From the NCBI RefSeq assembly GCF_019303495.1, contig NZ_JAEVFI010000016.1:62001-126000 (forward strand): a stretch of 64,000 nucleotides of DNA, in the 5' to 3' direction. The notes beneath the pieces are model-generated. The model was given only the letters and a program-made list of their open reading frames with translations. It was not told the origin of the DNA and made no database searches. This document shows, one piece after another, positions 34,930 through 43,797 of the stretch. Positions within the stretch are counted from its first letter, which is position 1, and each line of letters starts with the position of its first letter. The position numbers were made by a program, and so were the translations under genes. This DNA is from Streptomyces sp. JJ66 (GTDB lineage: Bacteria > Actinomycetota > Actinomycetes > Streptomycetales > Streptomycetaceae).

Positions 34930-35487
34930 TCAGCCGTCGGTACCGCGCCGGGCCAGCGCCCGCCGCCGCAGCACGGCCGCGCCCGCCAGCCCGGCGAGGG
35001 CGGCGGCCACGCCGAGCGCGGCCGGACTGGCGCCGTCGCCGGGCTCCCCGGCCGTGCCGCCGCCGCCCGCCTTCACCGGCGCGTGCGGCTCGCGGTGGTG
35101 CTCGCGCTGCGTCGGCGCCGGGTACGGCTTGTCGGCCCGTACGGTGACCGAGCCCTCGGCGATACCGCTCTTGAGGTTGCCGGTCTTGTCGTAGCAGTCG
35201 ATGGTGACGCGGTACGCGCCCGGCTCGGCGTCCTTGCGGATGCTGGCGTCACCGCTGAGGGTGGCGTCGGCGGCGTTGTGCAGGGCGACGGTCGCGACGA
35301 ACGCCTTCGAGCGCGCCAGCGCCTTGTCGCCGTCGCAGGCGTCCACGCGGATGTTGACCTTGCCGCCGGGGTGTGTCTTGGCGGGAGTGACGACGACCGA
35401 TCCGGCTCCGACGGCGGCCGGGATGGCGACGGCGCACAGCGCGGTCGCGGCGAGGGCCAGCGCGGCGCCGGTACGGGCGGGACTCAT
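34930..35487 (-). CDS. Secreted surface protein paired with the sortase
   Basis: A 185-residue exported protein. A signal peptide (about 1-28) precedes a beta-rich domain with two cysteines (about 30-120; RVDACDGD and TIDCYDK). Then come a Pro/His/Gly-rich spacer and a C-terminal hydrophobic segment with a basic tail RRRALARRG. The end has the layout of a wall-anchored protein, but I see no clear LPXTG-type pentapeptide before the hydrophobic stretch. It is in one transcript with the class F sortase. Confidence 0.75.
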   Translation of the reverse strand: MSPARTGAALALAATALCAVAIPAAVGAGSVVVTPAKTHPGGKVNIRVDACDGDKALARSKAFVATVALHNAADATLSGDASIRKDAEPGAYRVTIDCYDKTGNLKSGIAEGSVTVRADKPYPAPTQREHHREPHAPVKAGGGGTAGEPGDGASPAALGVAAALAGLAGAAVLRRRALARRGTDG

Positions 35488-35605
35488 GGCGGAACCTCCG
35501 GTTGGGGTGCGGTTCCGACGATCCCGGGCGGGGTGCGCTGGCGCATGCGGTGCGCCGCCGAAAGGGTTTGGCTCCCGCTGGCCCCACCCCGCCCTCGGCC
35601 CGGGA

Positions 35606-36385
35606 TCACACCAGGTCCACCAGCTCCGCGATGGAGTCGCGCACGTGGGTCGGGCGGTACGGGTAGCGGGAGATGTCGGCCTGGGCCGTCAGTCCGGTGA
35701 GGACGAGGAACGTCTCCATCCCGGCCTCCAGCCCGGCCAGGATGTCCGTGTCCATGCGGTCACCGATCATCGCGCTCGTCTCCGAGTGCGCCCCGATCGT
35801 GTTCAGCGCGGTGCGCATCATCAGCGGGTTCGGCTTGCCGATGAAGTACGGCTTCTGGCCGGTGGCGGCGGTGATAAGCGCCGCCACCGCGCCCGTCGCG
35901 GGCAGCGCGCCCTCGGTGGACGGGCCGGTCTCGTCCGGGTTGGTGGCGATGAAGCGCGCGCCCGCGTTGATCAGCCGGACCGCCTTCGTCATCGCCTCGA
36001 AGGAGTACGTGCGCGTCTCGCCGAGGATCACGAAATCCGGGTCGGTGTCGGTGAGGACGTAGCCGACCTCGTGCAGGGCCGTCGTCAGGCCCGCCTCACC
36101 GATCACGTAGGCCGAACCGCCGGGGTGCTGGTCGTCGAGGAACTTCGCGGTGGCCAGGGCCGAGGTCCAGATGTTCTCCTCCGGCACCTCCAGACCGATG
36201 CGGATCAACCGGGCGTGCAGATCCCGGGCGGTGTAGATCGAGTTGTTGGTGAGAACGAGAAAGGGCCGGCCGGACTCCCGCAGCTTTGTGATGAACGCGT
36301 CGGCTCCCGGGACCGGGACGCCCTCGTGCATGAGCACGCCGTCCATGTCGGTGAGCCACGATGCGATCGGCTTGCGCTCTGCCAT
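35606..36385 (-). CDS. HAD-IIA family phosphatase (NagD-like)
   Basis: A 259-residue HAD phosphatase of subfamily IIA. The nucleophile motif is WLTDMDGVLM (residues 10-19), motif II is LVLTNNS, and the terminal acidic motif is MIGDRMDTDILAGLEAGM. The C2-type cap lies between. The family dephosphorylates small sugar or nucleotide phosphates such as nucleoside monophosphates or 2-phosphoglycolate; the substrate is not visible. A single gene by spacing. Confidence 0.9.
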   Translation of the reverse strand: MAERKPIASWLTDMDGVLMHEGVPVPGADAFITKLRESGRPFLVLTNNSIYTARDLHARLIRIGLEVPEENIWTSALATAKFLDDQHPGGSAYVIGEAGLTTALHEVGYVLTDTDPDFVILGETRTYSFEAMTKAVRLINAGARFIATNPDETGPSTEGALPATGAVAALITAATGQKPYFIGKPNPLMMRTALNTIGAHSETSAMIGDRMDTDILAGLEAGMETFLVLTGLTAQADISRYPYRPTHVRDSIAELVDLV

Positions 36386-36711
36386 GGTGCGGGACTCCTG
36401 TACGCGAAGAACGTGCTGGGACGACGACGGGACGACGCTGTGCCGCGACGCTCACAGCCTAAGGGGCGCTCGCGGGCGCCGGGGGCGCGCGGTCCGGGCG
36501 CTCCGGGTACTCCGGGGTGGTCCGGGCCGGTCCGCGGTGGCTCCGGGTGGCCGCGCGACGCCTGACGCACCGTCTCGCGGGCGGCGGCTCGTGGGCGGCG
36601 GCTCGTGGGCGGCGACGCCGGTGGGGTGGTGGTGGGGTGGTGGTCGGCATCCCGGGCACCCTGGCAGCATGGCCCGGTACGTCGAACGTCACGTTCATCG
36701 GAGGTAACAGG
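36386..36711. other. Divergent intergenic region with G-rich repeats
   Basis: 326 bp between the HAD phosphatase (minus) and the oxidoreductase (plus). It contains 14-bp repeats of the type GGGCGGCGGCTCGT at about 36580-36613 and a G-rich run with repeated GTGGGGTGGTG units at about 36620-36645, which could form a quadruplex. No ORF is supported. Confidence 0.4.
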
Positions 36712-37770
36712 GTGGAGGCACGCGCGCTGCGGGTCGGGCTGATCGGGTACGGGCTCGCGGGGTCGGCGTTCCACGCCCCGCTGATCACCGCCACGCCCGG
36801 GCTCGCGCTGGAGCTGGTCGTCACCTCCAGCGCCGAGCGGGCCCGGCAGGCGATGACCGCCTACCCCGGGGTGCGCATCTGCGGGGACGCCGACGCGCTG
36901 TTCGCCCGCGCCGACGCGTTGGACCTCCTCGTCGTCGCCTCGCCCAACCGCACCCACGTCGCGCTGGCCGAGCGGGCGCTGCGGGCCGGGCTGCCGGTGG
37001 TGGTGGACAAGCCGCTGGCCGCGACCGCCGCCGAGGCCGAACAGCTCGCGGCCCTGGCCGAGGAGCGCGGACTGGTGCTCTCGGTGTTCCACAACCGCCG
37101 CTGGGACAACGACTTCCTCACCCTGTGCGGCCTGCTGGAGCGCGGCGAGCTGGGGCGGGTGTACCGGTTCGAGTCGCGGTTCGAGCGCTGGCGGCCGAAG
37201 CCCAAGGGCGGCTGGCGCGAGTCGGGCGACCCCGGTGAGCTGGGCGGCCTGCTGTACGACCTGGGCAGCCACGTGGTGGACCAGGCCCTCGCCCTGTTCG
37301 GCCCGGCGGCCACCGTCTACGCCGAGTCCGACGTGCGGCGCCCCGGCGCGGAGGTGGACGACGACACCTTCATCGCCGTCACGCACACGGGCGGCGTCCG
37401 CTCCCACCTGTGGGTCAGCGCGACGGCGGCACAACTGGGCCCCCGCTTCCGCGTGCTCGGCAGCCACGGCGCCTACGTCAAGCACGGGCTGGACCCACAG
37501 GAAAGCGCCCTGCGCGCGGGCGAGCGGCCGGGCCTGGGCGACTGGGGCGTGGAACCGGAGACGGCCTGGGGCACCCTGGGCGAGCCGGAGTCCGCCCGGC
37601 CCGTGCCCACCGTGGACGGCGACTACCCGGCGTACTACCGCGCGGTCGCCGCCGCCGTCCGCTCCGGTGACGCTCCCCCGGTGACGGCACCGGAGGCCGC
37701 CGAGACCCTGCGCGTCCTGGAAGCCGCCCGCCACTGCGCACGCACCGGCCAGAGCGTCACCCTGCGCTGA
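36712..37770 (+). CDS. Gfo/Idh/MocA family oxidoreductase
   Basis: A 352-residue NAD(P)-dependent sugar or inositol dehydrogenase-like enzyme. The Rossmann motif is VGLIGYGLAGSAFHAPLI at the N-terminus, the signature lysine is in VVVDKPLAAT, and the C-terminal alpha/beta domain includes GGLLYDLGSHVVDQAL with the catalytic histidine. The GTG at 36712 has GGAGG 9 bp upstream. It overlaps the convergent GNAT gene by 14 bp at the 3' end. The substrate is unknown. Confidence 0.88.
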   Translation: MEARALRVGLIGYGLAGSAFHAPLITATPGLALELVVTSSAERARQAMTAYPGVRICGDADALFARADALDLLVVASPNRTHVALAERALRAGLPVVVDKPLAATAAEAEQLAALAEERGLVLSVFHNRRWDNDFLTLCGLLERGELGRVYRFESRFERWRPKPKGGWRESGDPGELGGLLYDLGSHVVDQALALFGPAATVYAESDVRRPGAEVDDDTFIAVTHTGGVRSHLWVSATAAQLGPRFRVLGSHGAYVKHGLDPQESALRAGERPGLGDWGVEPETAWGTLGEPESARPVPTVDGDYPAYYRAVAAAVRSGDAPPVTAPEAAETLRVLEAARHCARTGQSVTLR

Positions 37771-38281
37771 CCTCCGCCGGGGCGGGGCGGATCATCGCGA
37801 ACTCCCGCGCCACCTCGCCCGCGCGGATCAGCTGCGCCTCGCCCGTCCGCTCGAACCCGTGCCGCGCGTACAGCCGCTCCGCCCGCGCGTTGCCCTCGGC
37901 GACCCACAGGCCAACGTAGCGGGCGCCCAGTTCGGCGGCCCGGGCGAGTGCGGCCCCCACCAGCGCGTCGGCGGCACCGCTGCCCCGCCCCTGCGGCGCC
38001 ACCCACATCGACACCAACTCCGCGCGCTCCCCCGGCAGCACCCCGGCCAGCCCGCACACCTGACCGGCCCGCTCGACGACGAACGTGGTGCGCGGCTCCA
38101 GCCGCCCCCGCCACCTCTCCTCGGTGAACGCCTGCTCACGGGCGAGCGTGGACCCGAACGCGTACGGCGCCTCCCCCAGCGCCGCCAACCGCACGTCCCG
38201 GTACACCCGCCACTCCCCGGGCTCCACCACCCGCACACTGATCTGCCTCACCCCCGGACCGTCCCAGCCCGCGCCCCCCAC
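37757..38281 (-). CDS. GNAT family N-acetyltransferase
   Basis: A roughly 174-residue acetyltransferase. The acetyl-CoA binding motif is MWVAPQGRGSGAADALV (about residues 90-106), followed by LWVAEGNARAERLYARHGF, the typical C-terminal GNAT block. The GTG at 38281 was chosen because AAAGGAG lies 5 bp upstream; a GTG at 38251 is possible. The substrate is unknown, and the gene is convergent with the Gfo/Idh/MocA gene. Confidence 0.85.
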   Translation of the reverse strand: MGGAGWDGPGVRQISVRVVEPGEWRVYRDVRLAALGEAPYAFGSTLAREQAFTEERWRGRLEPRTTFVVERAGQVCGLAGVLPGERAELVSMWVAPQGRGSGAADALVGAALARAAELGARYVGLWVAEGNARAERLYARHGFERTGEAQLIRAGEVAREFAMIRPAPAEVSAG

Positions 38282-38355
38282 GACAACTCCTTTACGGACG
38301 CCGCCCCCGGGTAGACGCGCGGGCACGCGTCAACGACGTCCAGGGGAGGACACGC

Positions 38356-38931
38356 ATGCGGCAACCGCACGACGCCGTCACCAGCGACATCGACTGGGAG
38401 GGGGAGCGCCGGTGGTACGACAGCAACTGGGCGGTGATCGGCTGGGTGTTCCTGTTGGCTTGCATCGGGGTTCCCGCCCAGAGCGCCATCTCAGGGAACT
38501 CGCCGTGGATCAGTGCGGGACCCTGGGTGGGGGGTTTGGGCGCCGTCATCGCGATCGTCCCGTATCAGCGGCGTCGGCTCGCTCGCCAACTCGGCATCAG
38601 GGAAAGACAGGTGCCCGTCCTGACCCGGCTCATGAACCAGGAGCGGATACCGCGCGATCCGAAAGCCCGGCGGGCCATGGCCGAACTCGTCCGCCGTACC
38701 CACCCCAACGTGCGCCGGGGCCGCTGGGTGTGGCCGGTGCTCGCGACCCTCTTCGCGCTGCTGACCGTGCCAGCCGTCATGAGCGGCGAGCCGGTGTACA
38801 TGTCCGCCGGGGTATTCACGACAGTCGGCATGGCCGGGCTGGCGGTCTACTCCCACCGGGCGACCGCCCGCCTCGTCCGTCTGAAGGCGCGACTGGGCGA
38901 GGAAGGAGTACCTCAGCGTGCGGACGCCTGA
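38356..38931 (+). CDS. Membrane protein, tandem paralogue A
   Basis: A 191-residue protein with four predicted membrane segments in two pairs (about 25-45, 50-68, 122-140 and 145-163). The N-terminus carries SDIDWEGERRWYD (10-22), which is exactly repeated in the next gene. A basic loop with QERIPRDPKARRAMAELVRR separates the pairs. It overlaps paralogue B by 14 bp. The family is not recognised. Confidence 0.75.
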   Translation: MRQPHDAVTSDIDWEGERRWYDSNWAVIGWVFLLACIGVPAQSAISGNSPWISAGPWVGGLGAVIAIVPYQRRRLARQLGIRERQVPVLTRLMNQERIPRDPKARRAMAELVRRTHPNVRRGRWVWPVLATLFALLTVPAVMSGEPVYMSAGVFTTVGMAGLAVYSHRATARLVRLKARLGEEGVPQRADA

Positions 38932-39574
38932 CGACGGTGCGGTCAGCGACATCGACTGGGAGGGGGAGCGCCGGTGGTACGACGGAACGTGGGCGGTGGC
39001 GTTCCGGGCAGTCATGGTCACCTCCCTGGTGGTGCCCCTGTTCGCCTGGGTGCTGGTGGATGCCGAGCAATTGTCGGGCTTCGCTGACTGGCCGCTCGAT
39101 GCCCGGCTGGGGCTAGGGTTCGCCGTCTGGCTGCTCGTGGCTTCTGTCGGTGTCCCGCTGGGGCTGTACCTGCGGCATCGGCTCGCTCGCCGTGTGGGCG
39201 TCACGCTGCGCCGGTTGCCGGTCCTGGTGCGCCGTCTGCGGCAGGAGCGCGTACCGCGCGACCCCGTGGCGCGGCGGGCCATGGCCCAGCTAGTCCGCCT
39301 TCAGCGGGCGCAGCTGCGCCAAACCCGGTGGGCGGTCTTCTCCGCGCCGCTTTACCTGTTGCTGGCTCTGCTCAGCTGGTTCGTAGACCTACCGCGCCAG
39401 ATGGCCATGTTTCTGGCCCTCGCTGTAGGTGCCCTCTGGCTGCCGTTCTCCTACCGGCGCATCACCGCCCGCCTCGACCGGGTTGAGGAGCGGTTGCGGG
39501 ACGCGGACGCGGCCGAGTCGGCCGGAGCCGTCCGGGCACGGGAGGGGGCGCCGGGCGTGTCTGGCCAGCGGTGA
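38918..39574 (+). CDS. Membrane protein, tandem paralogue B
   Basis: A 218-residue protein with four predicted membrane segments and the same architecture as the preceding gene: N-terminal SDIDWEGERRWYD, a basic loop QERVPRDPVARRAMAQLVR, then two membrane segments and a charged tail. It begins with GTG at 38918 inside the 3' end of the first gene, with GGAAGGAG upstream. The two proteins may form a heteromeric membrane complex; that is inference. Confidence 0.75.
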   Translation: MRTPDDGAVSDIDWEGERRWYDGTWAVAFRAVMVTSLVVPLFAWVLVDAEQLSGFADWPLDARLGLGFAVWLLVASVGVPLGLYLRHRLARRVGVTLRRLPVLVRRLRQERVPRDPVARRAMAQLVRLQRAQLRQTRWAVFSAPLYLLLALLSWFVDLPRQMAMFLALAVGALWLPFSYRRITARLDRVEERLRDADAAESAGAVRAREGAPGVSGQR

Positions 39575-39590
39575 GCACGGAGGGTTGACG

Positions 39591-39630
39591 CGCTCCGGGG
39601 TCTGAGGCGCGGTTCTCAGGCCCCGGAGCG
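39591..39630. terminator. Bidirectional terminator
   Basis: CGCTCCGGGG (39591-39600) plus TCTGAG pair with CTCAGG plus CCCCGGAGCG (39615-39630), a 16-bp stem with one G.T pair and an 8-nt loop. It lies between convergent genes. Confidence 0.85.
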
Positions 39631-39635
39631 GGGGT

Positions 39636-40493
39636 TCAGGCCGGTTTGAGCTCCGAGCGCTGGCGGCCGAGGCCGTCCACCTCCAGTTCGACGAGATCGC
39701 CGGGGCGGAGGAACGGTTTGGGGTAGGGCTGGCCGTTGGCGACGCCCGCCGGGGTGCCGGTGTTGATGATGTCGCCGGGGCGCAGCACCATGAACTGGCT
39801 GAGGTAGCGGACGACTTCGGCGACGGGGAAGATCTGGTCGGCCGTGCTGCCGTCCTGTTTCAGCTCGCCGTTGACCCAGGTGCGCAGGCCGAGCCGCTGG
39901 GGGTCGGGCACCTCGTCGGCGGTGACGAGCCAGGGGCCGAGGGGGTTGAACGTTTCGCAATTCTTGCCCTTGTCCCACTGGCCGCCGCGTTCCAGCATGA
40001 ACTCGCGCTCGGAGACGTCGTGGGTGATGGTGTACCCGGCGATGACGCCCTGGGCCTCCCCGGGGCTGGCCAGGTAGCGGGCGGTGCGGCCGATGACGAC
40101 GGCGAGTTCGACCTCCCAGTCCATCTTGGCGCTGCCGCGCGGCACCAGCACCGTGTCCTGGGGGCCGACGACCGTGTCAGGCGCCTTCATGAAGACCAGC
40201 GGCTCGTCGGGGATGGCCTGGCCGGTCTCCTCCGCGTGGTCGCGGTAGTTCAGGCCGATGCAGACGATCTTGCCGATGGAACCCACCGGCGGGCCGAGCC
40301 GCAGCCCGGTGGCGTCGAGGGCGGGCAGCTCGCCGCCGTGCAGCGCCTCGCGGACGCGGGCCAGCGCGGCGGCGTCGGCGAGCAGCGCCCCATCGACGTC
40401 GGGTACGAGCCCGGAGAGGTCGCGCAGCACTCCGGAGGGGTCCAGGGCCGCCGGACGTTCCGTCCCCGCTGGCCCGACACGCAACAGCTTCAC
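39636..40493 (-). CDS. Fumarylacetoacetate hydrolase family protein
   Basis: A 285-residue FAH-superfamily enzyme. The metal-binding core has KIVCIGLNYRDHAEETG, then FMKAPDTVVGP, MDWEVELAVVIG with acidic ligands, and GYTITHDVSEREF. The end is PGDIINTGTPAGVANGQP. Family members act as hydrolases, hydratases or decarboxylases of 2-oxo acids such as 2-hydroxyhepta-diene-dioate or acylpyruvates; this substrate is not identifiable. The GTG at 40493 was chosen from a GGGAG site 6 bp upstream. Confidence 0.88.
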   Translation of the reverse strand: MKLLRVGPAGTERPAALDPSGVLRDLSGLVPDVDGALLADAAALARVREALHGGELPALDATGLRLGPPVGSIGKIVCIGLNYRDHAEETGQAIPDEPLVFMKAPDTVVGPQDTVLVPRGSAKMDWEVELAVVIGRTARYLASPGEAQGVIAGYTITHDVSEREFMLERGGQWDKGKNCETFNPLGPWLVTADEVPDPQRLGLRTWVNGELKQDGSTADQIFPVAEVVRYLSQFMVLRPGDIINTGTPAGVANGQPYPKPFLRPGDLVELEVDGLGRQRSELKPA

Positions 40494-40742
40494 AGCACAC
40501 TCCCGTGAGGTCGCGATGGGGACGGCCATCGGTTGAGGAATTGGGCGATCCTCCAAGACCTCCCCCGGTAGCGCAACCCACTATCCACGTACTGGACCGT
40601 AACTTCCGTTTCGCGGGAAGAGGGGCGCGGGAGATGCGGGGGTGCGTCCCGATAGCGGAGGAAAGCCCGTTCCTGTGGGCAGCCGGGTCCCGGGGGCAGG
40701 GGGCCGGGTCCCGGGCCGCAGGCGAGACCCGGCTGCCTTTGC

Positions 40743-40762
40743 GGACCGGACCGGACCGGACC
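40743..40762. repeat. GGACC pentanucleotide repeat
   Basis: Four perfect GGACC units in the 293-bp gap between the FAH-family gene and the end of the DUF445 gene. Otherwise I see nothing in that gap beyond a probable promoter near 40570-40600. Confidence 0.8.
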
Positions 40763-40786
40763 GGGCCGCGCACCGCACCCGCGCCG

Positions 40787-42223
40787 TCAGCCGCCCAGCA
40801 GGCGCGTCACCGCGTGGATCACCAACCCGGCCAGCGAGCCGACGACAGTGCCGTTGATGCGGATGAACTGCAGGTCGCGGCCGATGTTGGCCTCGATCTT
40901 GCGCGCGGTCTGGTCGGCGTCCCAGCCCGCCACCGTGTCGCTGATCAGCGAGGTGATCTCGGTCCGGTAGGTGGTGACGAGGTGGGTGGCCGCGCCCTCA
41001 AGCCAGTCGTCCACCTTGTTCTGCAACCGCCCGTCGGCCGCCAGCCTGCGGCCCAGCGACAGCAGCGAGGCGCGCGTCCGCAACCGCAGCTCGCTGTGCT
41101 CGTCCTCGGCCGCGGCGACGATCATCGCCCGCACCGAGGACCAGGCCGACGCGATCAGCTCCTGCACCTCGTCCCGCGCCAGCACCTCCGACTTCAGCCG
41201 CTCCACCCGCGCCCGGGTCTCGTCATCGTCCTGGAGATCGTGCGCGAAGTCGGTGAGAAAACGGTCCACCGCGACGCGCGCCGCGTGGTCGGGCATGTCG
41301 CGGATCTCGGCGGCGAACCGCAGCAGCTCCTTGTAGACGCGCTCGCCGATCTTCTGGTCCACGAAGCGCGGCGTCCAGTCCGGGGCACCGCCGGCCACCG
41401 CGTCGAGCACCGACTCGCGGTGCCGCACCAGCCAGTCGTGCGCCCGGGCCGCCACCAGGTCCATCGCGCGCCGGTGGCCGTGGTCGGCGACGATGCGCTC
41501 CAGCATGCGGCCCAGCCCCGGGGCGATCTCCTGGGCGTCGGCCCGCCGGTTGATGGCCTCGCCGATCACCGCCTGCACGTCGGCGTCGCGCAGCACGGTC
41601 AGCGCGCCGCGCACGGCGGCGGCCACCTCGGCCGTCACCCGGTCCGCGTGCTCGGGCTGGGCCAGCCAGGCGCCCAGGCGGCTGCCGATGCCCACCGCGC
41701 GCAGGCGCGAGCGCACGACGTCCTCGGAGAGGAAGTTGTCACCGACGAACTCGCCGAGGTTCTGCCCCAGCTGGTCCTTCTTGGTCCGGATGATCGCGGT
41801 GTGCGGGATGGGCAGGCCCATGGGGTGCTTGAACAAGGCGGTGACGGCGAACCAGTCCGCCAGCGCGCCCACCATCCCGGCCTCCGCCGCCGCCGCGACA
41901 TAGCCCGCCCACGCTCCGGCACCGGCGTGCTCCGCCCAGGTGGCGAGCCCGTAGACGAGCGCGGCCAGGGCCAGGGCGCCGGTGGCGATCGCCTTCATCT
42001 GCCGCACGCCGCGCTGCTTCTCGGCGTCCGCCGCCGTGAACGCCCCGAGATCCCGGGCGAGACCACCCCCGCGCCGCGCCGACGCCCCGGGCTCGTCCGT
42101 CCGCCGGGCACCGGTCGGCCGCGTGGCCACCTTCCCCGCCTCCGACCCCGGCGTGTCCGCCCCGTCCGTGCCTCGTCCCTGTGTGCCTGGTCCCTGTGTG
42201 CCCGGTCCCTGTGTGCCTGCCAT
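40787..42223 (-). CDS. DUF445 family membrane protein
   Basis: A roughly 478-residue DUF445 protein. The N-terminal 70 residues are low complexity with TQGPG repeats. Two membrane segments (about 78-97 and 100-120) surround WAGYVAAAAEAGMVGALADWFAVTALFKHP, seen here as AEAGMVGALADWFAVTALF, the family signature. The long middle is helical, and the C-terminal GTVVGSLAGLVIHAVTRL is a final membrane segment. It probably spans the cytoplasmic membrane; the function is unknown. An ATG at 42223 with GGAG upstream. Confidence 0.85.
   Translation of the reverse strand: MAGTQGPGTQGPGTQGRGTDGADTPGSEAGKVATRPTGARRTDEPGASARRGGGLARDLGAFTAADAEKQRGVRQMKAIATGALALAALVYGLATWAEHAGAGAWAGYVAAAAEAGMVGALADWFAVTALFKHPMGLPIPHTAIIRTKKDQLGQNLGEFVGDNFLSEDVVRSRLRAVGIGSRLGAWLAQPEHADRVTAEVAAAVRGALTVLRDADVQAVIGEAINRRADAQEIAPGLGRMLERIVADHGHRRAMDLVAARAHDWLVRHRESVLDAVAGGAPDWTPRFVDQKIGERVYKELLRFAAEIRDMPDHAARVAVDRFLTDFAHDLQDDDETRARVERLKSEVLARDEVQELIASAWSSVRAMIVAAAEDEHSELRLRTRASLLSLGRRLAADGRLQNKVDDWLEGAATHLVTTYRTEITSLISDTVAGWDADQTARKIEANIGRDLQFIRINGTVVGSLAGLVIHAVTRLLGG
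42177..42222. repeat. 15-bp tandem repeats inside the DUF445 N-terminus
   Basis: Three near-identical 15-bp units of type CCTGTGTGCCTGGTC encode repeated GTQGP residues at the extreme N-terminus of the DUF445 protein. They probably vary in number by slippage. Confidence 0.75.
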
Positions 42224-42427
42224 CCGCTCCGCCCGTTGCCGCCGTCGGATCGATTGTGCGCCCTGCGCGCGCCCGGGCACGGAACGCCCCGGCAGCGGAT
42301 GCGTCTTCCCCGCCGAAGGCACCCGATGCCGGGTCACGGCCCAGCGGGTCCGGCCCTCCGTGCCGAAACCGAGGCCCGCAATGGGATCATGGCAGCGCAC
42401 GATGCCCCGTCCGGAGGAACACCGCGT

Positions 42428-43786
42428 ATGACCAGGCAGCCGTCGATGAGCCACGGCACCGCGTACGCCCTGCTGGCCGGGCTCTTCGCCCTCGTCGTCG
42501 CCGTTTCCGGCGCCCTGTACGCCGGTTTCGGCAGCAGCCTGCCCCGCGTCAGCACGGACGACCGGCCCGGCGGCGGCCAGGGCAGCGCGGCGCCCGCCTC
42601 CTCCGGGCAGTGGGTGGGCACCTGGGCCACCGCGCCCGCCGCCACCGAGCCCACCGGGGGCGAAGACGGGCAGCGTGCCGCGAGCGGCTACCCCGACACC
42701 TCCCTGCGCAACGTCATCCACACCAGCGTGGGCGGCAGCGCGGCCCGCGTCCGGCTCTCCAACGTCTTCGGCACCGAGCCGCTGACCATCACCCACGCCT
42801 CGCTCGCCCTCGCCGCCGCCCCCAGCGCACCGGCCGCCGCACCGGGCTCCATGCGCCCTCTGACGTTCGGCACCCACCGCACCGTCACCCTCGCACCGGG
42901 ACAGCACGTCACCAGCGACCCGGTACGGCTGCGCGTCCCGGCCGCCACCGACCTGCTCGTCACGCTCTACTCCCCCGACCCCTCCGGCCCGGCCACCTAC
43001 CACCCCTTCGCCCGGCAGACCAGCTATCTCGCCACGGGTAACCACACCGAGGACGTCACCGGCGCCCCCTACACCGAGGAGACCACCTCCTGGCGCCACG
43101 TCACCGGCGTGGACGTGTGGAGCACCCAGGCCACAGGCGCCGTCGTCGCACTCGGCGACTCCCTCACCGACGGCATCACCTCCTCCGTCGGCGCCAACCG
43201 ACGCTGGACCGACTTCCTCGCCACCCGGCTGCGCACCGAACCCGGCACCCCGCACCACAGCGTGCTGAACGCGGGCATCAGCGGAAACCGCATCCTGCTG
43301 GACGCTCCCGCCGACCGCCCCGGCAACGGGCCCAGCGCGCTGCACCGGCTGGAGCGCGACGTGCTCTCGCGCACCGGAGTGCGCACCGTCGTCCTCCAGC
43401 TCGGGCTCAACGACATGGGCAAGCAGCCGCAGCAGACGGACCCCGCGGAACTGGTGCGCGGCCTGGAGGAACTGGCGCGGCGCGCCCAGGCACACGGCAT
43501 CCGCGCCGTCGGCACGACGATCACCCCGTTCGGCGGGCACTCCGCCCACACGCCGCAACTGGAGCGGGTACGCCAGCAGGCCAACACCGCGCTCCGCACC
43601 AGCGAGACCTTCGACGCCGTCATCGACTTCGACACCGCCCTGCGCGACCCCGAACACCCCGACCGCCTGCTGCCGGTATACGACTCCGGCGACCACATCC
43701 ACCCCAACGACAACGGCTTCCGCGCGATGTCCGACGCCATCACCTGGCAGGCCCTCACCCCCACCACCCCGCCCACGCCCCTGTAG
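42428..43786 (+). CDS. SGNH/GDSL hydrolase
   Basis: A 452-residue exported or membrane-anchored esterase. One membrane segment near residues 10-35 is followed by a Gly/Ala-rich spacer. The N-terminal beta domain (about 60-235) precedes the SGNH domain. The catalytic blocks are VVALGDSLTDG (Ser), NAGISGNRIL (Gly), LQLGLNDMG (Asn) and DHIHPNDNGF (Asp and His). The ATG at 42428 has GGAGGA 9 bp upstream. It hydrolyses an ester or acyl group of unknown origin outside the cell. Confidence 0.88.
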   Translation: MTRQPSMSHGTAYALLAGLFALVVAVSGALYAGFGSSLPRVSTDDRPGGGQGSAAPASSGQWVGTWATAPAATEPTGGEDGQRAASGYPDTSLRNVIHTSVGGSAARVRLSNVFGTEPLTITHASLALAAAPSAPAAAPGSMRPLTFGTHRTVTLAPGQHVTSDPVRLRVPAATDLLVTLYSPDPSGPATYHPFARQTSYLATGNHTEDVTGAPYTEETTSWRHVTGVDVWSTQATGAVVALGDSLTDGITSSVGANRRWTDFLATRLRTEPGTPHHSVLNAGISGNRILLDAPADRPGNGPSALHRLERDVLSRTGVRTVVLQLGLNDMGKQPQQTDPAELVRGLEELARRAQAHGIRAVGTTITPFGGHSAHTPQLERVRQQANTALRTSETFDAVIDFDTALRDPEHPDRLLPVYDSGDHIHPNDNGFRAMSDAITWQALTPTTPPTPL

Positions 43787-43797
43787 CCACACGGCGG

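Noticed and set aside
40505..42427. Open frame upstream of and continuous with the SGNH hydrolase
   Set aside because: It is antisense to the DUF445 gene, which has membrane segments and family motifs. The hydrolase has its own ATG and GGAGGA site at 42428.
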